The notes beneath the pieces were generated by a model. It was not told where the DNA came from. It made no database searches and saw only the letters and a program-made list of their open reading frames with translations. A stretch of DNA of 64,000 nt from Rubrolithibacter danxiaensis (lineage in GTDB: Bacteria > Bacteroidota > Bacteroidia > Sphingobacteriales > Sphingobacteriaceae), in the NCBI RefSeq assembly GCF_047272945.1, contig NZ_JBKOPS010000004.1:248001-312000 (forward strand), read 5' to 3'. How positions within the stretch are numbered: position 1 is the stretch's first letter; each line of letters begins with the position of its first letter. Positions 24,890 through 33,462 of the stretch are shown here, one piece after another. The position numbers were made by a program, and so were the translations under genes.

Positions 24890-26824
24890 TTATTTATAGC
24901 TCCTTTGGGTTAACTTTACATTTTCAAATACCAGTGTTTCCTTATGAAGCTCTTCAGGCTGATTTTCACCTTTGTATTCCCAGGCTGATACATAAGAAAA
25001 GTTTTCATCGTCCCGTTTTGCTTCGCCTTCTTCAGTTTGACTTTCTACCCTGAAATGTCCGCCGCATGATTCTGAACGATTCAATGCATCGTCAACCATT
25101 AGCTCTCCAAGTTCAAGAAAATCAGCAACACGGCCGGCTTTTTCAAGGGATTGGTTAATCTCGCTGTTTTCGCCTAACACAATTGCATTATTCCAATAGT
25201 CTTCCCGCAGCTCTCGAATCAAACCTTTTGCCTTGGTCAGTCCTTCGGCAGTTCGTGCCATACCACAGTATTCCCACATAATATGACCCAATTCACGATG
25301 GTATTCGTCAACTGTCTTGGTTCCGCGAAGTGAAAGTAATTTTTGAATGCGTTCCTCCACGCCTTTTTTTGCTGTAACAAAGGCAGGATGTTTATCATCA
25401 ACCGGCTTCGGCCCAATAGTCGCAAGATAATCTCCCAGCGTATAGGGTATTACAAAATAACCATCAGCAAGGCCTTGCATCAATGCAGATGCACCAAGAC
25501 GGTTTGCCCCGTGATCGGAGAAATTACATTCACCTAAAGCATATAAACCGGGAACAGTGGTCATGAGGTTGTAATCAACCCACAATCCACCCATCGTATA
25601 ATGCACTGCCGGATAAATCCTCATTGGAACTTTATAAGGGTTTTCGTCTGTTATCTGATAGTACATATCAAACAGATTTCCGTATTTAGCCCGTACTGTA
25701 TCTTCACCCAAACGTTTAATAGCATCAGCAAAATCGAGGAATACAGCAACACCGGTGCTACCAACACCCCGGCCGTCATCCACCGCTTCTTTTGCATTTC
25801 GTGAAGCAACATCGCGTGGAACAAGATTACCAAAGGAAGGATATTTTCTTTCCAGGAAGTAATCTCTGTCTTCCTCTTTTATATCGTTTACCTTAATTGC
25901 ACCAGAACGAAGTTTTTGAGCCATTTCCTGTGTTTTAGGAACCCAAACCCGGCCGTCATTCCGAAGGGATTCGGACATTAGGGTCAGTTTCGACTGATGT
26001 TCACCAGTAACCGGAATACATGTTGGGTGGATTTGCGTAAAACAAGGATTACCAAAGAAAGCACCTTTTTTGTGTGCTCTCCAGGCTGCTGTAACATTAC
26101 AACCCATTGCATTGGTAGAAAGGTAAAAAACATTCCCATAACCACCAGTACAAAGTAATACCGCGTGACCGGCGTGAGTTTCAATCTCACCTGTTACCAT
26201 ATCACGGGTTACAATCCCCTGTGCTTTACCATCAACAACAACCATATCAAGCATTTCATGGCGGTTGTACATTTTAACTTTTCCTTCATGAATCTGCCTG
26301 TTCAATGCTGAATAAGCCCCTAAAAGAAGTTGCTGACCCGTTTGACCTCTGGCATAAAAAGTACGTGATACCTGCGCACCGCCAAAAGAACGGTTATCCA
26401 GCAAACCTCCGTATTCACGCGCAAAAGGAACACCCTGAGCAACGCATTGATCAATAATATTAACCGATACCTCTGCCAACCGGTGTACGTTTGCTTCTCT
26501 TGAACGGTAATCACCGCCTTTAACAGTATCATAAAAGAGCCGGTAAACGCTATCTCCGTCATTGCGATAATTTTTTGCCGCATTAATACCACCCTGAGCC
26601 GCAATAGAGTGCGCCCGGCGGGGGCTATCCTGATAACAAAAAGCCTTTACATTGTACCCAAGTTCAGCTAAAGATGCTGCAGCTGAAGAGCCTGCAAGCC
26701 CTGTACCTACAACTATTACGGTATATTTTCTTTTATTGGCCGGGTTTACCAGCTTCAAATTGAATTTATGTTTAGACCATTTTTCGGCTAAAGGGCCTTC
26801 CGGAATTTTAGAATCTAATATCAT
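24890..26824 (-). CDS. sdhA: Succinate dehydrogenase/fumarate reductase flavoprotein subunit
   Basis: Oxidises succinate to fumarate with covalent FAD. 644 residues. FAD-binding Rossmann motif VVGTGLAGSSAAASLAELGY near residue 40, the flavin-attachment region with RRAHSIAAQGGINAAKNYRN, the active-site HPTCIP segment and the C-terminal ALGECNFSDHGANRLGASAL. The length and sequence type match the Bacteroidota/epsilonproteobacterial class with a di-heme cytochrome b. It is the middle gene of sdhCAB. Confidence 0.96.
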   Translation of the reverse strand: MILDSKIPEGPLAEKWSKHKFNLKLVNPANKRKYTVIVVGTGLAGSSAAASLAELGYNVKAFCYQDSPRRAHSIAAQGGINAAKNYRNDGDSVYRLFYDTVKGGDYRSREANVHRLAEVSVNIIDQCVAQGVPFAREYGGLLDNRSFGGAQVSRTFYARGQTGQQLLLGAYSALNRQIHEGKVKMYNRHEMLDMVVVDGKAQGIVTRDMVTGEIETHAGHAVLLCTGGYGNVFYLSTNAMGCNVTAAWRAHKKGAFFGNPCFTQIHPTCIPVTGEHQSKLTLMSESLRNDGRVWVPKTQEMAQKLRSGAIKVNDIKEEDRDYFLERKYPSFGNLVPRDVASRNAKEAVDDGRGVGSTGVAVFLDFADAIKRLGEDTVRAKYGNLFDMYYQITDENPYKVPMRIYPAVHYTMGGLWVDYNLMTTVPGLYALGECNFSDHGANRLGASALMQGLADGYFVIPYTLGDYLATIGPKPVDDKHPAFVTAKKGVEERIQKLLSLRGTKTVDEYHRELGHIMWEYCGMARTAEGLTKAKGLIRELREDYWNNAIVLGENSEINQSLEKAGRVADFLELGELMVDDALNRSESCGGHFRVESQTEEGEAKRDDENFSYVSAWEYKGENQPEELHKETLVFENVKLTQRSYK

Positions 26825-26861
26825 CTCAGAAACTATTTTATTTTAATCCCCAAGGGATAAT

Positions 26862-27647
26862 CTATTTAAAAAAGAAGTAAAGCGGCATAGCTGCAAAAAG
26901 CAAAGGAATCAGTATGCTAAATACCCAAATGCCTAAAAATTTGATAATTGGGAAATATTTTTTGTGATCCCACCCCAATGTTTGAAAACCACTTTGAAAC
27001 CCATGAACCAGATGGTAAGACAAAGCAACCATTGAAACTACATAAAGCAGTACATACCACCATTGGTGGAACGCCGAAACTACAATGCTGTATAAATCTT
27101 TGGCTACCAGCACCTGAACTCCCCGCTGAGCATCTACGTAATCTGAATAAACAAGCTTCTCGCCTGTTATAGGTAAATGGGTTACTTTAGCAACCTCAGC
27201 TTCGTTATTCAGATTTACTTCATACTTAGTATAAGGCAATCCTCCCCAATGGTACTGAGCCCAGAAGTTAGACATGTGTATCACAATGAAAATAAGTAAT
27301 ACTGTTCCTAAAATTCCCATGTTTCTTGAGCTCCATGAACTGTTCTTCTCTCCGTGATAAACAGCATATCCCTGTGGTCTCGCCTTCTTATTTCTTGTTG
27401 TAACTATTAAAGCATAAACCGCATGCAAAACAATGCTCAGATAAAGAACATAAGAGATAATTTTAATAGGTAAAGCATGTGTCATGAAGTAGGAGTAAGC
27501 ATTAAATGCCTGACCTTGATCATCTTTAAAAAGCTGAAGATTTCCTATTAAGTGTACTACCAGAAACACACACAGAAAAAGACCCGTGAGAGCCATGATT
27601 AATTTTTTTCCAAGTGTTGAAGAGAATGTGGTTGTGAAACTACTCAT
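26862..27647 (-). CDS. sdhC: Succinate dehydrogenase cytochrome b subunit
   Basis: 261 residues with about five hydrophobic segments, of the single-subunit di-heme cytochrome b type (SdhC/FrdC of Bacteroidota). Candidate heme-ligating His residues lie in the helices, for example LVVHLIGNLQLF, SIVLHAVYALIV, FIVIHMSNFWAQYHW and LSYHLVHGFQSGFQTLG. It anchors SdhAB and reacts with menaquinone. First gene of the operon, with a -7 box 28 bp upstream. Confidence 0.93.
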   Translation of the reverse strand: MSSFTTTFSSTLGKKLIMALTGLFLCVFLVVHLIGNLQLFKDDQGQAFNAYSYFMTHALPIKIISYVLYLSIVLHAVYALIVTTRNKKARPQGYAVYHGEKNSSWSSRNMGILGTVLLIFIVIHMSNFWAQYHWGGLPYTKYEVNLNNEAEVAKVTHLPITGEKLVYSDYVDAQRGVQVLVAKDLYSIVVSAFHQWWYVLLYVVSMVALSYHLVHGFQSGFQTLGWDHKKYFPIIKFLGIWVFSILIPLLFAAMPLYFFFK

Positions 27648-27675
27648 TATCTTTTCGAATATTTATTTTGGATAG

Positions 27676-27683
27676 CAAAAGTA
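27676..27683 (-). promoter_or_regulatory. -7 box of the sdhCAB promoter
   Basis: Minus-strand TACTTTTG is an exact TAnnTTTG match, 28 bp upstream of the sdhC ATG. No convincing -33 element seen. Confidence 0.5.
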
Positions 27684-27757
27684 TTTAATAAATGGCACAA
27701 AATATAAAGCGAACAATATTTGCAAAAGGTTTTTATTTATTTAGAAACATTCTAAAA

Positions 27758-28411
27758 CTATAGCTTAACCACGTTAGATCCTGAGATTCCGAATATGGCA
27801 TCGCCTTCTTTAATTCGCAGGCAGTAGTTTCCGGTAAATTTTCCAAAAGCAGGCAAAACAGCTTCTTTACTTCCAAAATAAAAGCATGGAAGCGAAACTG
27901 CCTGGCGGCCTTTGCCTTTCAGTCTGACACCCGGATGTATATGCCCGCTTATAATATAGGCTGAGCCGCTGTTTTGTTTCGAATTATCATGAATAAAAAG
28001 AAAAGGCCCGCACGTGTACTGATCAAATACCTCAAAGCCGGCTTCCTTGTATATTTCGGGATTTAAAATATCGTGGTTACCTTCAACCAAAATCATCCTG
28101 ATGCCGGAGAAGAGCTGCCTCCAGAGAATGAACCAATGCCAGTCGTTGTTCATTTCACTGTGGAAAAGATCCCCGAGAAAGATCAGTGTGCCGGGCTTAT
28201 ATTCCTGTATAAGATCTGAAAGTACTGCAAGGTCTTCCTGTTCCATTGCTTTAGGAATAGCAATTCCTGCTTTTCTAAAGTGTCCGACCTTTCCAAAATG
28301 CACATCGGAAACAATTAAGCAGTTTTCTTTTTTCCAGAAAACAGCTTTTTGAGGCAACAGTTCGAGATGCTGTTCCTGTATAAGAACCTGAGCATGCGTG
28401 GCGACGGACAT
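27758..28411 (-). CDS. pdeM: Ligase-associated DNA damage response endonuclease PdeM
   Basis: 217 residues, calcineurin-like metallophosphoesterase. Metal-binding motifs: IVSDVHFGKVGHFRKAG (DxH), FLGDLFHSEMNNDW (GDxxH), VEGNHDI (GNHD) and ISGHIHPGVRLKGKGRQ (GHxH). The family is usually linked with a DNA ligase and helicase in Bacteroidota and proteobacteria; those partners are not in this window. It starts just downstream of the htrA terminator. Confidence 0.88.
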   Translation of the reverse strand: MSVATHAQVLIQEQHLELLPQKAVFWKKENCLIVSDVHFGKVGHFRKAGIAIPKAMEQEDLAVLSDLIQEYKPGTLIFLGDLFHSEMNNDWHWFILWRQLFSGIRMILVEGNHDILNPEIYKEAGFEVFDQYTCGPFLFIHDNSKQNSGSAYIISGHIHPGVRLKGKGRQAVSLPCFYFGSKEAVLPAFGKFTGNYCLRIKEGDAIFGISGSNVVKL

Positions 28412-28422
28412 CCTGCAAAAAT

Positions 28423-28454
28423 AAAAGCCCCGCGAAGAATTTCGCAGGGCTTTT
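28423..28454 (-). terminator. Terminator of htrA
   Basis: 14-bp stem with one mismatch (AAAAGCCCCGCGAA at 28423-28436; its partner is 28441-28454) around a 4-base loop; a T-rich tract follows on the minus strand. It lies between htrA and pdeM. Confidence 0.75.
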
Positions 28455-28471
28455 AAAACTTATTAATTAAA

Positions 28472-30001
28472 TTATCCTATCTGGAAGTTATAACTGATTC
28501 GTGCACCATCAGCGGCTATTCCCATAATGCGTATCATGTTATCCTTTAACGCTCCTAAAGCCGCATCAATATCATCAATACTATTTACAGTTTTTCCATT
28601 GATGCTGGTAATTATAGTTCCTTCAGGAATTTCAAACTGATCAAAGAACCCGCCCTGACGCACATCAGAAACCACTAAGCCAGAATTTATCTTATACTTT
28701 TGTTTCTGTGCACTGCTTAACGGAGCGAAACTTGCACCTAATTTATTGTATAACTCTTCAGAAGAACCTTTTACATTTTTAGCAGTTTTCAGTGATTCTT
28801 CGCCTTTAAGAGTAACACTTATATTCTTTTGCTTACCCTCACGCACATATCCAAGTTGGATTTTGTCTCCCGGACGATGACGTGCAACCCTTTCTGAAAG
28901 TTCGGCAGAAGAACTTACTACATTACCATCTATGCTTTGAATAATATCCCCTTCTTTTAAACCTGCCGCATCAGCCGCACTTCCATCCTGAACACCTGTT
29001 ATATAAACGCCCTTAACAGAACCTGGAGTGATTCCTTTTTCTTTAAGAATCTGATCTTCTGATGCAGGAGTAGGAAATGAAACCCCTAAGAAGCCGCGTT
29101 TAACCGTACCAAACTCTTTAAAATCTTCCAATACCTTTTTTGCCAAATTTATAGGGATCGCAAAACCGTATCCTTCGTAATTTCCACTCTGAGAGGCAAT
29201 AGCCGCGTTTATTCCAATTAATTCTCCTTTGGTATTAACCAAAGCTCCGCCGCTGTTTCCCCTGTTAATAGCAGCGTCTGTCTGAATAAACGATTCGATG
29301 GCAGTGCTTGCACGCGGCCCTTCGTTCCGTTGACTACTGCTGGGGCGGGCAGGTTGGTCGAGAATACCAATACTGCGGCCTTTCGCACTTACAATACCGG
29401 CCGTTACTGTTGTATTTAATGTAAACGGATAACCCACGGCTAAAACCCATTCGCCTACCTGCACAGCATCTGAGTTACCAAGCTTTACAACCGGAAGGTT
29501 TTTGCTGTTTACCTTAATTAAAGCAAGGTCTGTGTTTGGATCGCGGCCGATTACTTTTGCCTGAAAAGACCTTTTATCAGGAAGAATAACGTCAATCTTG
29601 GTGGCATCTTCAACTACGTGATTATTGGTTACGATATAACCATCGTCAGATATAATAACTCCCGACCCGGACGCCATCATTGGCACCGATTGCCTTCCCC
29701 TGCCGCCAAAAAAATCATTAAACATATCTTCAAAAGGATCGCCACCCTGATTTGATGCTGAAGACCCTGAATAAGTAGTTTTAATATGCACTACCGCCGG
29801 GGTAACTGCTGCAGCTGCCTGAACGAAATCAACATCGCCCGCCGAAGAAGTTATATTTAAAGGATTATTGGCGAAATAAACTTTTTGTTTCTCCTCCAGA
29901 CTTGCGCCGTCAGCATATTTAGTTTCAATTAACTTATAACTTCCAACAGCAACCGCACCACCAACAAATGCAGTAAGGAGAGTGATACCGATTTTTTTCA
30001 T
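28472..30001 (-). CDS. HtrA/DegQ-type periplasmic serine protease
   Basis: 509 residues: an N-terminal membrane anchor or signal (ITLLTAFVGGAVAVGSYKL), a trypsin-like domain with catalytic triad H128 (VTNNHVVED), D158 (DPNTDLALIKV) and S250 (INRGNSGGALVN), then two PDZ domains (about 300-400 and 415-505). It degrades or chaperones misfolded envelope proteins. Monocistronic, with a textbook promoter upstream and a terminator downstream. Confidence 0.94.
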   Translation of the reverse strand: MKKIGITLLTAFVGGAVAVGSYKLIETKYADGASLEEKQKVYFANNPLNITSSAGDVDFVQAAAAVTPAVVHIKTTYSGSSASNQGGDPFEDMFNDFFGGRGRQSVPMMASGSGVIISDDGYIVTNNHVVEDATKIDVILPDKRSFQAKVIGRDPNTDLALIKVNSKNLPVVKLGNSDAVQVGEWVLAVGYPFTLNTTVTAGIVSAKGRSIGILDQPARPSSSQRNEGPRASTAIESFIQTDAAINRGNSGGALVNTKGELIGINAAIASQSGNYEGYGFAIPINLAKKVLEDFKEFGTVKRGFLGVSFPTPASEDQILKEKGITPGSVKGVYITGVQDGSAADAAGLKEGDIIQSIDGNVVSSSAELSERVARHRPGDKIQLGYVREGKQKNISVTLKGEESLKTAKNVKGSSEELYNKLGASFAPLSSAQKQKYKINSGLVVSDVRQGGFFDQFEIPEGTIITSINGKTVNSIDDIDAALGALKDNMIRIMGIAADGARISYNFQIG

Positions 30002-30034
30002 ATTTAATTTCCTTTATTATACTTTTTACGTTTT

Positions 30035-30067
30035 CAAATGTAATACCAGTTAGAGCGATAATGCAAA
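30035..30067 (-). promoter_or_regulatory. Promoter of htrA
   Basis: On the minus strand TTTG (30064-30067), a 21-bp spacer and TACATTTG (30035-30042) form an exact Bacteroidota primary-sigma promoter, 34 bp before the ATG. Confidence 0.7.
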
Positions 30068-30212
30068 GAAGGTTTACTTCAAATCATGTTAAAAAATGTT
30101 AAAACAAGCATTTTCATTTATTAAACAGCTGAATCTGATAAAGTTTGACGCTAAGCAAATAAAACTGTAAAGGGTTTTAGGGGCATTTTTTGTAATCTTG
30201 CGTCTGTAAATC

Positions 30213-30998
30213 ATGAAAATAAATTTCAGTAAATACCAGGGTGCAGGAAATGACTTTATTCTTGTCGATAACAGGAATTTAAATCTTGATCACCAACAAC
30301 CCGAACTAATCAATCAACTTTGCGACCGTCGTTTTGGCATTGGTGCCGATGGAATGATGTTTTTGCAGAAAAAAGAGGGTTTTGATTTTGAAATGATTTA
30401 TTACAATGCCGATGGTAAACCAAGCAGCATGTGCGGCAATGGTGGCCGTTGCATTGTTGCTTTTGCAAAACACCTCAACTTAATTGAAAATGAAACGAAC
30501 TTTCTGGCAGTAGATGGACCACATTATGCCAGAATATCCGAAACGGGCAATTGGGTTAGCCTGCAAATGATCGATGTAAATATCATTAATAAAGATGGAG
30601 ACACTTTTGTGCTCAATACCGGCTCACCTCATTATGTAACTGCAGCTGAAAATTTGCAAAATAAGGATGTTTTTTCCGAAGGAAGGAAAGTTCGCTACAA
30701 TACACGCTATTCAACAGAAGGCATCAATGTGAATTTTGTTGAAGACAAGGGAGACTATTATTTTGTAAGAACATACGAACGTGGTGTGGAAGATGAAACT
30801 TTTGCCTGCGGAACAGGGGTAACAGCCGTAGCACTTGCAATGGCGAAACAGAAAAATGATACCGGAACCTTCAGTACAAAAATTAAAGCGCTGGGAGGAG
30901 ACCTCAACATCCGGTTCAATTTTGATGGTGAAAAATTTACCGATATTTTTTTAGAAGGGCCTGCAGATTTTGTATTCAAAGGAGAAATTGAAGTATAA
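30213..30998 (+). CDS. dapF: Diaminopimelate epimerase
   Basis: Interconverts LL- and meso-diaminopimelate for lysine and peptidoglycan synthesis. 261 residues. The two catalytic cysteines are C74 in SSMCGNGGRC and C199 in FACGTGVTAVALAM. The N-terminal KYQGAGNDFILVDNR is also diagnostic. Divergent from htrA; a near-consensus TAATCTTG lies at 30193-30200. Confidence 0.96.
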   Translation: MKINFSKYQGAGNDFILVDNRNLNLDHQQPELINQLCDRRFGIGADGMMFLQKKEGFDFEMIYYNADGKPSSMCGNGGRCIVAFAKHLNLIENETNFLAVDGPHYARISETGNWVSLQMIDVNIINKDGDTFVLNTGSPHYVTAAENLQNKDVFSEGRKVRYNTRYSTEGINVNFVEDKGDYYFVRTYERGVEDETFACGTGVTAVALAMAKQKNDTGTFSTKIKALGGDLNIRFNFDGEKFTDIFLEGPADFVFKGEIEV

Positions 30999-31469
30999 TC
31001 GCAGAAAGACTAGTATCAACTGGAAATGTTGTATTTCTTGTATTTGAATTAAGATATTTTTAAATCCAGAAAAAGTAAATGCCTTATCTCAAATCGTCAG
31101 CTTATCCTTATAAAATCATTGAAAATTAATTTTTTAAAAACCCTATTGGATTTATTAAAAATAATGCAGTTTTTTGCAGCGTAAAAATCTATTAATTCGC
31201 TGAAAGTCAATAAAACAGAAATGAACGTTAATGCTTACATAACAACTGTTGCTTCATTAGCCAAAACAGGCTATGCAGGTATAGTGAGTGAGAGAAAAAG
31301 CAACGCTATATTTGTTTTAAGACAACGACGATCATTTATGCCACGAGTTTGATTTAAAACGGCATATTCTACACAAACAATCCCGGTATTCGCCGGAACA
31401 ATAATCCACTTTTTATTTACAAATTATTAAAGATTTGTCTTTTTCCGTGCAAGCGGGATACATAATAAG
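30999..31469. other. 471-bp region upstream of the arginine operon
   Basis: No large gene. It holds a 43-codon frame rich in Arg near its end (31221-31352), an exact -7 box TATATTTG (31307-31314) inside that frame, an AAAATTAATTTT palindrome near 31130, and a CCGG...CCGG hairpin (31383-31398) followed by a T-rich stretch. These are candidate control elements for the arginine genes, but I cannot identify an ArgR site with confidence. Confidence 0.45.
31221..31352 (+). CDS. Possible arginine leader peptide (43 residues)
   Basis: ATG-initiated frame ending LRQRRSFMPRV, with four Arg codons (AGA, CGA, CGA, CGA) in the last ten sense codons, located 117 bp before the first arginine-operon gene and followed by a small GC hairpin. 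It would suit attenuation by arginine supply, but the Arg enrichment is modest and a good -7 box lies inside the frame, so it may be chance. Confidence 0.2.
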   Translation: MNVNAYITTVASLAKTGYAGIVSERKSNAIFVLRQRRSFMPRV

Positions 31470-32207
31470 ATGAAAGAGAACGAATTTTCAGTACTCGTGG
31501 CAAACGAAACCCATGTAGGTTACGCAGCGGAGATTTGTGATGAAATGGCTGAATCAGCTAAAGCCAGGGGCACAGGTATTGCCAGAAGATCGCCTGAGTA
31601 TGTTGCAAATAAAATGCGGGAAGGGAAAGCTGTTATCGCTTTACACGATGACGGTACCTGGGCGGGGTTTTGCTACATTGAAACCTGGAGCCATGGAAAA
31701 TTTGTAGCCAATTCCGGACTAATTGTAAATCCGAAATTCAGGAATTTCGGACTGGCTAAAAAAATCAAAAAAAGAATTTTTAAACTTTCCAGGGAGAAAT
31801 ATCCGGAAGCAAAGATTTTTGGACTTACAACCGGGCTGGCAGTAATGAAAATAAACTCTGAACTGGGTTATGAGCCGGTAACGTATTCTGAACTTACTCA
31901 GGATGAAGACTTTTGGAAGGGCTGCCAGAGCTGCGTTAATTACGAAATATTAATGAGCAAAGGCCGCAAGAACTGCATGTGCACAGCTATGCTATTCGAT
32001 CCGGATGATATTCAGAAAAAACTGGAAGAGAAACTTAAGGCGCTGGAAGATCAGAAACGGGAAATAGAAGAGCAGCTGCATCAGGAGCATTTAAATAAAA
32101 TTTCCCGCAAATCATCGTTATTACAACGCCTGGAAGAAAAGCTGCGGGGCTCGATAAAAGTGTTTATTACATTTGCGGCACTTATTACTAAAATTGTACA
32201 GAACTAA
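31470..32207 (+). CDS. GNAT acetyltransferase, candidate N-acylglutamate synthase (ArgA-like)
   Basis: 245 residues. The GNAT domain spans about residues 1-165, with GLIVNPKFRNFGLAKKIKKR as the acetyl-CoA-binding loop. It is followed by a Cys pattern (CQSC then NCMC, 17 residues apart) that could bind metal, a coiled-coil region and a C-terminal hydrophobic segment. It heads the arginine operon, in which no argJ or classical argA is seen, so first-step acylation of glutamate (acetyl or succinyl) is a reasonable inference. The next gene, argG, follows at 55 bp. Confidence 0.75.
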   Translation: MKENEFSVLVANETHVGYAAEICDEMAESAKARGTGIARRSPEYVANKMREGKAVIALHDDGTWAGFCYIETWSHGKFVANSGLIVNPKFRNFGLAKKIKKRIFKLSREKYPEAKIFGLTTGLAVMKINSELGYEPVTYSELTQDEDFWKGCQSCVNYEILMSKGRKNCMCTAMLFDPDDIQKKLEEKLKALEDQKREIEEQLHQEHLNKISRKSSLLQRLEEKLRGSIKVFITFAALITKIVQN

Positions 32208-32262
32208 AGATGAAGGAATCAGCCGATCTGCTCAGGCATCCTCATCATTTAAACTAAATAAA

Positions 32263-33459
32263 ATGAAAAAGAAAGTTGTTTTAGCCTTTAGCGGAGGTCT
32301 TGATACTTCATACTGCGCCATTTATCTTTCAAAAGATCTGGGGCTTGAAGTTCACTCTGTAATTGTAGATACCGGTGGTTTTACCAAAGATGAATTAGCC
32401 CATATTGAAAAGCGTGCTTACGCTTTAGGTGTTGCTTCTCATCATGCCGTAGATGCAGTTAAAGGTTATTACGATAGCTGCATTAAATATTTAATTTACG
32501 GAAATGTGTTGAAAAACAATACATATCCGCTTTCTGTAAGTGCTGAAAGGGTAACACAAGCCACTGCTATTGCAGAATATTCCAAAGAGATAAACGCTGA
32601 TTTTGTTGCACACGGATCAACAGGAGCAGGTAACGACCAGGTTCGTTTTGACATGATTTTCAATATCCTGATTCCAAACGTGGGAATTATCACTCCTATA
32701 CGCGATTTAAAATTATCCCGCGAAGCGGAAATTGAATACTTAAAATCTCACGGAGTGAAATTCAATTTCGAGAAAGCGGCTTATTCCATTAATAAAGGAA
32801 TCTGGGGAACATCTGTTGGAGGGAAAGAAACACTTAAATCAAGAGGAGTTTTACCGGAAGAAGCATGGCCAACCCAAATAACTAAAACAGACGCAGAAGA
32901 GGTAGTTCTTGAGTTTGATCAAGGGGCACTGATTGGAGTAGACAATCAAAAATATGAGCATCCTGCAGACGCTATAAAAGCTTTACAAGCCATTGCAGGC
33001 CCGTTTGGAATCGGGCGGGACATTCACGTAGGCGATACCATTATCGGCATTAAAGGCCGTGTAGGTTTTGAAGCAGCGGCGCCAATGGTAATTATTAAAG
33101 CGCATCATGCTTTAGAAAAACACACCTTAACAAAATGGCAGCTGAGCTGGAAAGATCAACTTTCCATGTTTTACGGAAACTGGCTTCATGAAGGACAATT
33201 TCACGACCCGGTGATGCGCAATATTGAAGCTTTTCTTGCCGATACGCAAAAAACGGTAACCGGAAAAGTATTCGTTCAGTTAATGCCTTACCGTTTCCAG
33301 GTTACCGGAATTGAATCTAAACACGATTTAATGGCCAGCAAGTTTGGAAGTTACGGCGAAATGAATGAAGGTTACACCGGTGAGGATGTAAAAGGCTTTT
33401 CCAAAATTTTCGGCAACCAGGTTAAAATTTACCACAGCGTAAATGGCAATAAGGAGTAG
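32263..33459 (+). CDS. argG: Argininosuccinate synthase
   Basis: Condenses citrulline and aspartate using ATP. 398 residues from ATG 32263 (MKKKVVLAFSGGLDTSYCA), with the PP-loop SGGLDTS at the N terminus and HGSTGAGNDQVRFD as the citrulline/aspartate region. An in-frame open stretch reaches back to 32173, overlapping the GNAT gene, but the family start is at the PP-loop Met. It is followed 3 bp later by argC. Confidence 0.95.
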   Translation: MKKKVVLAFSGGLDTSYCAIYLSKDLGLEVHSVIVDTGGFTKDELAHIEKRAYALGVASHHAVDAVKGYYDSCIKYLIYGNVLKNNTYPLSVSAERVTQATAIAEYSKEINADFVAHGSTGAGNDQVRFDMIFNILIPNVGIITPIRDLKLSREAEIEYLKSHGVKFNFEKAAYSINKGIWGTSVGGKETLKSRGVLPEEAWPTQITKTDAEEVVLEFDQGALIGVDNQKYEHPADAIKALQAIAGPFGIGRDIHVGDTIIGIKGRVGFEAAAPMVIIKAHHALEKHTLTKWQLSWKDQLSMFYGNWLHEGQFHDPVMRNIEAFLADTQKTVTGKVFVQLMPYRFQVTGIESKHDLMASKFGSYGEMNEGYTGEDVKGFSKIFGNQVKIYHSVNGNKE

Positions 33460-33462
33460 AAA

